Shown here: in pieces, positions 16,886 through 24,624 of the stretch | Layout of the letters: each line of letters opens with the position of its first letter | Position numbering within the stretch: position 1 is the stretch's first letter | Origin: Paenibacillus tyrphae | Lineage (GTDB): Bacteria; Bacillota; Bacilli; Paenibacillales; NBRC-103111 | Length of the DNA stretch: 64,000 nt | Assembly: GCF_000722545.1 (NCBI RefSeq) | Contig: NZ_JNVM01000041.1 | Span: forward strand, 95,286 to 159,285 | Direction: 5' to 3' | The notes under the pieces: generated by a model | The model's input: the letters and a program-made list of their open reading frames with translations, nothing else | The model's database searches: none | What the model was told of the DNA's origin: nothing | Made by a program: the position numbers and the translations under genes

Positions 16886-17554
16886 TTATTCCCATGATGC
16901 ATTAGTAATACATCCATTTTCCAGAACGCAGTACTTATCTGATATTTCCTTTGCGAGAGAGGAAATATGAGTAGTTAAAAAAACAGAACAATTATTTTGA
17001 ACATAATTTTTAATAATTTCCAAAATATTAGTTACTGATTTACTATCTAATCCCTCGAATATTTCATCACAAAATAAAATTTTTGGTTGATACAATAATA
17101 CTCCCAGCAATTGTATTTTTTTTCTTGTTCCAAAAGACAAATTTACAATAGGTGTTTTTAAATGTGGCTCCACAAATAATTTTCTTGATGTTTGATCTAT
17201 AAAATTTATTGCGTAATTACTAGGTATTTGAAAAATATTAATTATAAATTCGAAATATTCAGACGGTGTTAATAGATTAAGGTGATCAATATGATCAGAA
17301 GCCACTAATCCTGTTTGTCTTCTTAAAAATAATCGATCTCTATTTAAAGATCCATTTATTTCTACTGTGCCCTCACTTATTGTTTCCAATCCTAACAAAC
17401 ATCTAATCAAAACACTTTTACCTACACCATTTGAACCTATCAAAACAAAAATCTCATTATTTAAAATTTCGAAACTAACTTGATTTAAAATAATTTTATT
17501 TTCAATAATTTTAGTTAATGAATTTGCCTTTAATACTATGTTACTGGATATCAT
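16886..17554 (-). CDS. ABC transporter ATP-binding protein
   Basis: 222 residues. Walker A G-S-N-G-V-G-K-S at 40-47, a degenerate signature N-L-S-F-G-T-R-K-K (138-146) instead of LSGGQ, Walker B ILFCDE (159-164) and H-loop His196 in LTTH. AGGAG-like site upstream. Partner of the permease at 15436-16734 (151 bp apart). The AT-rich codon use differs from the window average and points to recent acquisition. Confidence 0.92.
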   Translation of the reverse strand: MISSNIVLKANSLTKIIENKIILNQVSFEILNNEIFVLIGSNGVGKSVLIRCLLGLETISEGTVEINGSLNRDRLFLRRQTGLVASDHIDHLNLLTPSEYFEFIINIFQIPSNYAINFIDQTSRKLFVEPHLKTPIVNLSFGTRKKIQLLGVLLYQPKILFCDEIFEGLDSKSVTNILEIIKNYVQNNCSVFLTTHISSLAKEISDKYCVLENGCITNASWE

Positions 17555-17719
17555 TGAATGCTCCTTCTTAAAATTATGACGGTTTTAAATGGCGTGGAAT
17601 GATTTAGGAGATAAGGTCATGAGAAAAAAATCCGCATTATTAATCGCCTTCATCTTTAGGAGTGTATTCTGTAACAGTAGCTAGAGGGGGACAGTAGTTT
17701 TGTAACCTTAAATTTGATT

Positions 17720-17776
17720 TAGTATACCTTGCACGTATACTAATGAGAAATAGACAGTTATTATGGGGCCAAACCT
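17720..17776. repeat. Hairpin and 3' end repeat (partner of 14585-14641)
   Basis: AGTATAC-CTTGCAC-GTATACT hairpin (17721-17741) followed by sequence running into the stop of the 74-aa gene; about 80% alike to 14585-14641. Confidence 0.55.
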
Positions 17777-17985
17777 AAATTTTGAAGGATTTTATAAATT
17801 GCCTCAATGTACGGTAAGCTGCTGTTTTGATAGAGCCAATTTGCAAATCCAGACCAATCAGCATTTTTAATGAAATCATAGATTGCATTTCCTGTAATAC
17901 CGGCAATAACACCTTGCCAAAACCCAGGGATCTTGTTCCAAACTTCAACTAGAATTCTAGCTACAGTAATGAATATTTGGGGCAT
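17761..17985 (-). CDS. 74-aa Trp-rich amphipathic peptide, candidate bacteriocin
   Basis: 74 residues starting MPQIFITVARILVEVW, with three further Trp residues (G-F-W-Q-G, A-D-W-S-G, A-N-W-L-Y) and ending I-L-Q-N-L-G-L-A-P. No signal peptide or double-glycine leader is evident; the helices look amphipathic rather than fully membrane spanning. AGGAGG precedes the ATG and a strong promoter lies at 18032-18060. It heads an operon with an ABC exporter, which fits a leaderless bacteriocin or similar small secreted or membrane-active peptide. No homolog recognised; a toxin of a regulated type is an alternative. Confidence 0.6.
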   Translation of the reverse strand: MPQIFITVARILVEVWNKIPGFWQGVIAGITGNAIYDFIKNADWSGFANWLYQNSSLPYIEAIYKILQNLGLAP

Positions 17986-18031
17986 TACTAGAAATCCTCC
18001 TATTTTATTACAAAACTACTGTCCTAAATTA

Positions 18032-18060
18032 ACTATAATATACAATTTATGGCATGTCAA
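18032..18060 (-). promoter_or_regulatory. Sigma-A promoter of the AT-rich operon
   Basis: On the minus strand TTGACA (18060-18055), 17-bp spacer, TATAGT (18037-18032). Transcription would start near 18025, at the outer edge of the 17-bp inverted repeat. Confidence 0.75.
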
Positions 18061-18178
18061 ATATTTTCTAACTAATAAGGTTATATTAGGTTGAAAAATA
18101 TCAAAACGACACAAAAAAAGTAAAAAAATGTACGATATTAGGGGCTAAAAACCAAAATCAGTGCTCGACATATTCCAT

Positions 18179-18460
18179 CTACGATACAGTGTGTTTAGAT
18201 GTCAGTAAAATGAGCTTTAAGCACTCTGAAGAAACCAATAGAATTGAACCGAAATTTCGAAAGAGCTTTGTAGCAAGGGTCGTCCATAAAACGAGCGTCA
18301 TGTACACTGTAAAAAGAAGGGTATTTCCCAGCGTAATAGAGTCCATTTCATAAATTGCGGGTAGTTCTTCCCCTTCCCCATTCAAGAGGCTGCGCGGTTT
18401 GTATGTTAGATTATGGGAATCATCATCCAGTAGGGCCACTCTCGCCTCGATGCGCTTCAT
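18179..18460 (-). CDS. Hypothetical 93-aa frame, doubtful
   Basis: Reads MKRIEARVALLDDDSHNLTY… followed by a hydrophobic segment (NTLLFTVYMTLVLWTTLAT). No ribosome binding site upstream and no recognised family. It may be a remnant. The rest of 18025-18675 shows no gene. Confidence 0.25.
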   Translation of the reverse strand: MKRIEARVALLDDDSHNLTYKPRSLLNGEGEELPAIYEMDSITLGNTLLFTVYMTLVLWTTLATKLFRNFGSILLVSSECLKLILLTSKHTVS

Positions 18461-18675
18461 GCGTACCGGTTGGCAAAGTTTTTTGCCAGCTTAAGTACAA
18501 CGGCTCGGCTGTGTTGGATGATCAGTAATTGGAAAAATTTTCATCAAACTATACAGCTAATAGCTTTCAACATTTCCAGCAGGTTACGTTAATTCATGTG
18601 GTATAGTAAAAAAGTAGGCATACAAATAACCCTCCAATTCACCTCGCTTTGGAAGGTTCTTCCAATGTTGATGTG

Positions 18676-18800
18676 CTAAACAGTTCGGAATGTCTTTTTG
18701 GAATTTAAGATGGCGTAAACCCAATGAACCAACTTGTTTGCACATGCGACTAAAGCTACTTTGTGTGGCTTTCCTTCGGTTCTTTCTGATCGTAGAATTC
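18676..18800 (-). pseudogene. IS110-family transposase, C-terminal tail
   Basis: The frame reads …RSERTEGKPHKVALVACANK, then LVHWVYAILNSKKTF and stops at 18676. G-K-P-x-K-V-A-L-x-A-C-x-x-K-L is the terminal signature of IS110 recombinases (Tnp IS116/IS110/IS902 domain end). It is fused in frame to the out-of-frame part of the EamA copy, so the junction at 18800/18801 marks where an IS110 relic meets the duplicated segment. Confidence 0.75.
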
Positions 18801-19632
18801 CGTTGATCCCAGTAACAGGACAGCGCCCAGCATTTGAACGAAGGTCATTTTTTCGCCGATAACAAATGCGGAGATCAATAAGGAAGCCACAGGATCTATA
18901 TAGCTTAATACAGCGATACTTTGGCCTTCCAGCCCTCTCATTCCGGAAAAAAACAGGTAAAATCCTACTCCGGTATGCAGTACCCCCAAGATCAAAAATG
19001 AGGACCATGGAGTTCCCCGAAATCCGAAATAGTTCGAATCCCTCGGTCATCAGAACGTAAGGGATAAGCCATACCGACGATAATAAAAGCTGGGAGAGCG
19101 TGCTTTCCAGCCCATTCATGCTTCGGATAAATTTGTTGGTCAAAGTCAGGATGGCATAGAAAGCTGCCGCAATCAGGCCATAGACGATCCCGAGCAGATG
19201 ATGCCCGGCGCCTTCATTTCCGCCGCTCTGTATAATCAAAAGCAATCCCAAGAGAGCCGTGCCGACGCATATCGCTTTTTTGAGCGAAAGCTTCTCTTTC
19301 AGCACAATAGGCGATAGGACAATAACCAAAACAGGAGCAAAATAATAGCTTAAAGCGGCATTCGCGATAGTGGTTTCCTTATAGGACTGAAAAAGAAAGA
19401 TCCAATTTCCACTCAAGGCGATGCTGGAGAGCAGCAGTACAGGAGCATTCTTTTTCATGGTTTGCCACGAAATATTCTGCTTGGTGCCGATGCAGATAAT
19501 GAACAAAAACAAGCTGCCGATCAGGCTCATGAATAAAGCGATTTCGCTTGCAGCCAGATCAATATACTTGGCAAAAACGCCGACTGCACCGAAGATGAGC
19601 ATCGACAAAATGAAATAGATTTTTTCTCTCAC
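18801..19632 (-). pseudogene. EamA/DMT transporter, frameshifted second copy
   Basis: Near-identical to 12080-12910. An extra A in a poly-A run at about 18993-18998 (five A instead of four) shifts the frame, and the 3' end is lost at the junction with the IS110 tail. The chimeric frame 18676-19632 encodes 318 residues, of which only the first ~212 are EamA sequence. Confidence 0.85.
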
Positions 19633-19934
19633 TTACTTTTCCCGCTTTCTACTAAATATGATGGGGCGACCTTGGAAATGTCGTCTGCGCATGCATACAG
19701 TAGAATCTACGGAAAAGGACCGCAAACCTCATGGAAGTACCTTGACAGCAGATTCTACTGTTGAGGTACTACGGGCGGGGCAATAAAGTTATACATCGTT
19801 TTCCCTCCTCCACAATGTATAGCCAATGCATGTAATAAGCTTATTATATAGCTAAGACAAGTACCCGGAAAGCTGCAGTCAGTTATCTTCCGTGGCAAAA
19901 AAGACTTTAAGAGTCAATTTATGCTAAGATATGG
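18801..19934. repeat. 1.13-kb direct duplication, copy B
   Basis: Partner of 12080-13211. The right end (CTAAGATATGG) abuts the Nudix gene leader, whereas in copy A it abuts different sequence, so both ends are clear junctions. The structured leader is repeated here at about 19698-19770. Confidence 0.92.
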
Positions 19935-19969
19935 AGGAAGGTTACATCTTGGTGTACGGGGGTGCTAGA

Positions 19970-20434
19970 ATGGGATATATTGAGGAATTGCGAAGCCTTG
20001 TAGGACATCGGCCTTTAATTTTTGTCGGTTCTGTAGTTATTGTTCAGGACAGCAATGATAGAATCTTGCTTCAACAACGCAAACATCCGTTTGGGGCATG
20101 GGGAATCCCCGGAGGTCTCATGGAGTTAGGGGAAACCGCGGAGGATACGGCTCGTCGTGAACTGCTAGAGGAAGCGGGTATCACGATCGGGGAGCTAGAA
20201 CTCATTGATGTGTTTTCGGGACCGCAAAATTTTATCAAGGCTCCGAATGGGGACGAATTTTATGTCGTAACCATTGCGTATTCAACCAGAAGCTTTACGG
20301 GTCAGCCTTTTATTAACGATGCGGAATCGTTGGATCTTAAATTTTTCGATCTTCAAGAGGTTCCCGAACTGGTTAAAAGCCATCGTGTCATACTCGAACG
20401 CTTTCTCGCAAAAAACAATACCTTATTGCGCTAG
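19970..20434 (+). CDS. Nudix hydrolase
   Basis: 154 residues from ATG at 19970 (MGYIEELRSLVGHRPLI is the usual start of this group; the frame opens at 19931). Nudix box G-x5-E-x7-R-E-x2-E-E-x-G is complete: GLMELGETAEDTARRELLEE followed by AG. It hydrolyses a nucleoside diphosphate linked to another moiety; substrate not predictable. Its promoter probably lies inside the end of the duplicated segment. A long hairpin follows. Confidence 0.92.
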   Translation: MGYIEELRSLVGHRPLIFVGSVVIVQDSNDRILLQQRKHPFGAWGIPGGLMELGETAEDTARRELLEEAGITIGELELIDVFSGPQNFIKAPNGDEFYVVTIAYSTRSFTGQPFINDAESLDLKFFDLQEVPELVKSHRVILERFLAKNNTLLR

Positions 20435-20474
20435 CCGCTACGTTCTGTCCATTCGTACTTTTGATTAAAACATA

Positions 20475-20524
20475 AATGACCCGCAGGAGGGCCACTTTTT
20501 TGAAGTGTTCCATCCTACGGGTCA
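20475..20524. terminator. Long hairpin between convergent genes
   Basis: TGACCCG-AGGA… pairs with …TCCT-CGGGTCA, with an inner CACTT/AAGTG stem. No clear T run; probably a bidirectional terminator between the Nudix and anti-sigma genes. Confidence 0.55.
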
Positions 20525-20577
20525 CCGTTCAGAGTTGAGGTTATTGTACTCCTATTAACCTCATGCGCCTTGACTTG

Positions 20578-21657
20578 CTATTTCTTCAATGGTGTTTCAG
20601 TTTTGTGTTCAATAACCTGTAATACTTTTGGTTCAACAGCTTTCATCATTTGTTCCTTGGCACGATTGCTTAGAGTTGCTCCATTTTGTTCACCTTGAAA
20701 CTGCTTCTCAACCTGTGTTTTTGCAATCACATCAATCACTTGTTGTTTAGAGACATTTTTAGATGCTGCAACCTCCACAACAGATTTACCTTTTGCTAAT
20801 TCTTGTTTTAAATCGGTCGGGCTCATTTTTAGTAACGAAAACAGCTTTTCATCGTTTAAAAAGTCATCAGCAAAATAATCAGGCTTGCCATTTTTGGAGA
20901 AATAACCTTCTACTTTATTGAATGAAGGTGTAGTCTCACCTCCGACCACCCCAACACTGATTGTATTGCCCTGAACAAATACCTGGTAGAACGGTGTTTT
21001 TGATCCCTTCTTGGTGTAATTCAACATAAACGTTTTTTGATCCGGGTTCTCCATTTGCTCCATAGCAACATCGTACTCTTTGAGGTGGCCATACATTTTA
21101 TCAATGAGAGAATTTACCTTCGCCTTGATTTGCTGATCGGTTAAAGTAATGAGCGGCTTCTCCCTAGGCTCCCAATTCTCTTGAGTCAAGTCTTCAATCT
21201 CACCCATAATACCGTTGGTATGAAGGGTAATCTTTTTGCCGGTTCCTCCTTTTTCCTGCAGTACGATGCTTTGTTGGATCGTTTTCGTATTGGTTGAATT
21301 CGTGGAGTCTCCAAGGTAGCTTGCATCGATAATCTCAAACGATTTTGTTTCGGGAAGTGCGCTATACAGCTTCTCAAGCGTTGCTTTGCCAACCTCGTCC
21401 ACCTTGACTTGTTCAGCAGTCATTGGTTTTCTAGTAAGCATGTCAATCAGGGGAGGGGCCGCAAATGCTGCGGTCGGAATCAAAATCGCAGCAGCAACTA
21501 TTCCGCCAATTAATCGTTTTTTCATGGTTTTTTCGCTCCTTTTTCGTTGCAAATATTGAGAATACGATTGTTCTATTCGTTTGGAAATGGCCGGCGGGCA
21601 CTCCATCGTTTCTGCCTCTTTGAGTAGATGTTCACGGATTTTTCGTTCAATAGGCAT
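20578..21657 (-). CDS. Probable membrane anti-sigma factor
   Basis: 359 residues. An N-terminal cytoplasmic part of about 45 residues (MPIERKIREHLLKEAETMEC…), one membrane segment (about 48-68, LIGGIVAAAILIPTAAFAA) and a large extracytoplasmic domain. The start overlaps the end of the upstream ECF sigma gene by 11 bp, the normal arrangement for a sigma/anti-sigma pair. The extracellular part contains a DLKQELAKGKSVVEVAASKN stretch typical of wall-associated sensors. No zinc-binding ZAS motif seen. Confidence 0.75.
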   Translation of the reverse strand: MPIERKIREHLLKEAETMECPPAISKRIEQSYSQYLQRKRSEKTMKKRLIGGIVAAAILIPTAAFAAPPLIDMLTRKPMTAEQVKVDEVGKATLEKLYSALPETKSFEIIDASYLGDSTNSTNTKTIQQSIVLQEKGGTGKKITLHTNGIMGEIEDLTQENWEPREKPLITLTDQQIKAKVNSLIDKMYGHLKEYDVAMEQMENPDQKTFMLNYTKKGSKTPFYQVFVQGNTISVGVVGGETTPSFNKVEGYFSKNGKPDYFADDFLNDEKLFSLLKMSPTDLKQELAKGKSVVEVAASKNVSKQQVIDVIAKTQVEKQFQGEQNGATLSNRAKEQMMKAVEPKVLQVIEHKTETPLKK

Positions 21658-22222
21658 TGTTCTTTTCCATCCTTTCCATGGGGAGATTCCCTATGTTTTT
21701 TCGAAGCGCCTGGAGGCCAGCATGATATCTGGACTTGACTGTACCCAGCGGAATACCGAGCAATGTCGCGATTTCCTCAAGAGTATAGTCGTGAAAAAAG
21801 CGGAGGATAATCACTGTTCGCTGTTTGTCGGTCAGTTTTTGGATTGCCTGCGATATCTCTTGGTTCGTCCCCTCCATGATCACAGTGGGCTCATCCCAAT
21901 GATGCTCTTCCCGAGAGAAGATACGGATGCGTTCAAAAATTCGGAATCTCCTCCAGCTCTTGACCCGAAATCTCTGCACCTGGCGGATGACCAAGCCGTG
22001 CAGCCAGAAGTGGAAAGGACGGTTCGTATCGTAGTTGGCAAGTGAGTTCCACATTTGCATATAGATTTCGTTCATGACATCTTCCCGATCCTGCTGATGA
22101 TCCACCAGAAAGGAGACGGTCCGGTAAACGTCCCGATAGGTGGCATCATACATCGTTTGAAACGCCTGTTGATCACCATCTTTCATTTTTATGAGTAGGT
22201 GGTACATATATTCACTTTGCAT
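21647..22222 (-). CDS. ECF RNA polymerase sigma factor
   Basis: 191 residues. Region 2 includes YDATYRDVYRTVSFLVDHQQ then D-x-E-D-V-M-N-E; region 4 includes L-T-D-K-Q-R-T-V-I-I-L-R-F and the HTH TLEEIATLLGIPLGTVKSRY. AGGAGGG precedes the ATG. Upstream, GAACC-T6 (complement near 22275-22285) resembles an ECF -35 element, so autoregulation is possible. Co-transcribed with the membrane anti-sigma factor. Confidence 0.93.
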   Translation of the reverse strand: MQSEYMYHLLIKMKDGDQQAFQTMYDATYRDVYRTVSFLVDHQQDREDVMNEIYMQMWNSLANYDTNRPFHFWLHGLVIRQVQRFRVKSWRRFRIFERIRIFSREEHHWDEPTVIMEGTNQEISQAIQKLTDKQRTVIILRFFHDYTLEEIATLLGIPLGTVKSRYHAGLQALRKNIGNLPMERMEKNNAY

Positions 22223-22373
22223 TCAGAGGGCCCTCCTGAGTAAGCAGCTTACACCCTATATTGTCTCTGTATCGAAAAAAGGTTCGGTTCTTTATTTTTT
22301 TGCAAACGGCTGAGTGTCGGCGGCCATCGATCAGGAAGACTACAATCATTACGTCCACTACGAGAATAAAACA

Positions 22374-22409
22374 AAAGCCGGATTCCTTAGAGTAGGAAAA
22401 CCCGGCTTT
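22374..22409. terminator. Bidirectional hairpin terminator
   Basis: AAAGCCGG (22374-22381) pairs with CCGGCTTT (22402-22409); T-rich on both sides. It ends the minus-strand XRE gene. Confidence 0.8.
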
Positions 22410-22450
22410 TTAACTATTTCGGTAATACACATTCAGTCTTTCTGGGCATT

Positions 22451-22684
22451 TTAGAATGGCTGCCGTCTATCTTTCCATTCGTCAACCTCTCGCGGATCGA
22501 TCTCAAGAACTTCGCAAATATGCAAAGCTATGGTGACAGTTGGTATCGTAATGCCGTACTCAATGTTTTGATAGTGCTTCAATGATACATTTATGATCCG
22601 GCTTATTTTTTCTTGGGATAATTGCTTTTGTTTCCGCGCGTCGACTAATTTCATTTCAATGGTTTGAAGCTCCCTTATCGGCAT
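22451..22684 (-). CDS. XRE-family HTH regulator (small)
   Basis: 77 residues, essentially a single Cro/C1-type HTH: KLVDARKQKQLSQEKISRII then NVSLKHYQNIEYGITIPTV. No effector domain. The start is uncertain: ATG at 22684 lacks a clear ribosome binding site, ATG at 22654 has AAGGGAG but 15 bases away. Single gene with its own terminator. The 279 bp to the next gene are AT-rich and hold only its probable promoter. Confidence 0.8.
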   Translation of the reverse strand: MPIRELQTIEMKLVDARKQKQLSQEKISRIINVSLKHYQNIEYGITIPTVTIALHICEVLEIDPREVDEWKDRRQPF

Positions 22685-22963
22685 TTATTCTTATGATAAA
22701 CACTTTGAGAACCAAATAAAAGGGGGGGACTTTGGATAGATTCACCAAAGGTTAATTTTTTCGTGTTGATGCCCCTTTCGTAACCTCCATCCTATGCAAA
22801 AACAGCTAGATCTTTCAAGAGTGGCCGAAGGGTATAGAAGGATCGAGTTTTACTATATGTAAACAACAATCTTGTCATTTTAACAAATGTAATTTTTTTA
22901 TTTTATTATTATGGAATATTGTGGTAATATTGTTTTATATTCTTAGGGGAGGTTGGTTTTTTC

Positions 22964-24304
22964 GTGCGGGTCGTTAATCGCTCTTTGCGTTGGGAAATTG
23001 AAGACCAAATGAAGCTGCATGGTTATAATATCAATCAATTGGCGGAGCTCTCTGGGATTAACACAGGTAATCTAAGCATGGCCTTGAATGGCATTTCCCG
23101 ATCAATGACGATCAACCAACTGGATGCCCTGGCCAAAGTTTTCGGAAAGGTGCCCGGATGGTTGTATGAGCTGTACACGGAAGAATGTATCTCCGAAGAT
23201 AAATTGTCCCGGCCGCGGTTAGTTCCGTATTTGGTACGATGTGCCGAGGTTGGTAGAAACGATTGTATTGATGCGGTCGTATCTAAAATTCTTGATAACC
23301 CAAAAAACGTGCAAATCATCTTTGCTGCGGCAGAGAAGCTATTCAATAAGGGAAAACATAAAGAATCGGAACGCTTTTATGAAATTGTTGTGGAGAACGT
23401 CAAAGACAGCTTTTCCGAAATGCTGGCGATGAGTCACTACCGGTTATTTACGGTCACGCAAGGTACGGATGCGGAGAAGAATTGGAAGGCTGTTATCCGG
23501 TTTGATCTGTTTCGAAACCGGTTGCCGGAGGGCTATCGTTTGGATGCGTTGTTTCAATTAGCGAGAGTTTGTTACTCGTTGAAAAAGTGGAGCGAGGTTG
23601 AAGAATATGCGGGCGAGCTGGTGGAGCTAAGTACTGTTCTATGCGGTGATGATGAGGTAGCGCCTAAACGGCATCCCGTGTATTATTACGGTAAGGGACT
23701 CTTGTATAAAGGAGCTGTGCTGGAAAGACGAGGGGTATATGATCGAGCGAAAGAATATGTGCTTAACTACATGAATTTAGAATGGCCAGATCCTCTCGAT
23801 GAATCTGGCCAAAAAGAAGTGGAACAGTTTAAGATTTGGGGGAAAGCGAATTTATACACGCTTGAAGTATTGTCTGGAAACAAAGGCATTATTAATGAAT
23901 ATGCCGACTATCTAGCAGGCCTTAACCGGTTAAATGACGTTGTGGCCGGATTGAATGCTATCATTACGTCAGCGAATACATATGAGTACAATGTTGATCA
24001 TGTGCTGGCGCGTTTTTCCGGCTCTATTGAACGTTTCGATTTATTTAATCATGATCCGATTCTTTCAGAACGACATCTTCGATACAGGTATCACAAAGCT
24101 ATTTATGAGTTCAGGCATGGCCGAATTCGAGAGGGACTTGATGAGACATTACATTGTCTTTCCTTAGCCAACGATATGAAAAAGTATGAAGATGGTTTTC
24201 AATGTGTCACGTTATTTGAATCTTATCGAGAACGGGCCTCAGTTCAGCAATTGAAAATGTATCGGTCAGCCATGGGCGTGAGAGAGGAGGTGTATTTAGA
24301 ATGA
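22964..24304 (+). CDS. HTH-TPR regulator, RRNPP quorum-sensing type
   Basis: 446 residues, GTG start with AGGGGAGG upstream. N-terminal XRE-type HTH (residues about 8-62: NINQLAELSGINTGNLSMAL), then an all-helical region to the C-terminus that looks like TPR repeats (for example FNKGKHKESERFYEIVVENV). This is the architecture of PlcR/NprR/AimR-type peptide receptors and of related Paenibacillus regulators. Its stop overlaps (ATGA) the start of a 39-aa exported peptide, the arrangement of receptor/pro-peptide pairs. It probably binds the processed peptide after re-import and changes DNA binding. Confidence 0.8.
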   Translation: MRVVNRSLRWEIEDQMKLHGYNINQLAELSGINTGNLSMALNGISRSMTINQLDALAKVFGKVPGWLYELYTEECISEDKLSRPRLVPYLVRCAEVGRNDCIDAVVSKILDNPKNVQIIFAAAEKLFNKGKHKESERFYEIVVENVKDSFSEMLAMSHYRLFTVTQGTDAEKNWKAVIRFDLFRNRLPEGYRLDALFQLARVCYSLKKWSEVEEYAGELVELSTVLCGDDEVAPKRHPVYYYGKGLLYKGAVLERRGVYDRAKEYVLNYMNLEWPDPLDESGQKEVEQFKIWGKANLYTLEVLSGNKGIINEYADYLAGLNRLNDVVAGLNAIITSANTYEYNVDHVLARFSGSIERFDLFNHDPILSERHLRYRYHKAIYEFRHGRIREGLDETLHCLSLANDMKKYEDGFQCVTLFESYRERASVQQLKMYRSAMGVREEVYLE

Positions 24305-24420
24305 AGGCTTATTTCCTGGCCCTGGTTATCGCCTTGGGGCTATTTGGTACAGTCGGGTCTTTTGTGCCAGGTCCAAGTGCTGGCGCGGTAATCAAGCTGC
24401 TTGACCATGGAACAGAATAA
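24301..24420 (+). CDS. 39-aa exported signalling pro-peptide (candidate)
   Basis: ATG at 24301 overlaps the stop of the regulator gene by four bases. The peptide begins MKAYFLALVIALGLFGTVGS, a signal-peptide-like segment with one basic residue and a hydrophobic core, and ends with a polar tail including AGAVIKLLDHGTE. This matches the size and layout of Phr/AimP-type pro-peptides, whose C-terminal 5-10 residues are the mature signal. A strong terminator follows, so the pair forms a closed unit. Confidence 0.75.
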   Translation: MKAYFLALVIALGLFGTVGSFVPGPSAGAVIKLLDHGTE

Positions 24421-24451
24421 CATTTTGAATAATTAACACCCATACCTTGAG

Positions 24452-24481
24452 GCATTCTGCACAAAGCAGAATGCTTTTTTT
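24452..24481 (+). terminator. Rho-independent terminator
   Basis: GCATTCTGC (24452-24460) pairs with GCAGAATGC (24466-24474), followed by T7. It ends the regulator/peptide unit. Confidence 0.92.
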
Positions 24482-24624
24482 ATGTCAATAAAATTCTTCA
24501 TAAACTCCATGCGCCCATTATTTGTAAGTTTGGAAAGTGAGCGAATAATTCGTTTTCTGGAAGGTAGTTAACCAACATGGCGGCCGATGTAGATTGTCCA
24601 AGTCGCCATGTTGGTCCAGATAGC

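Larger units (their letters stand above)
17689..18024. repeat. 17-bp perfect inverted repeat enclosing the 74-aa gene
   Basis: GGACAGTAGTTTTGTAA at 17689-17705 (plus) is repeated exactly on the minus strand at 18024-18008. The right arm coincides with the predicted transcription start of the 74-aa gene; the left arm lies 56 bp past its stop. In the transcript the 5' end could pair with the region after the gene; on DNA the unit has the form of an invertible segment. Confidence 0.8.

Noticed and set aside
17619..17684. 21-codon plus-strand frame (MRKKSALLIAF…) after AGGAGATAAGG
   Set aside because: It resembles a truncated signal peptide but is too short to support as a gene; could be a relic of the sequence disrupted by the cassette.
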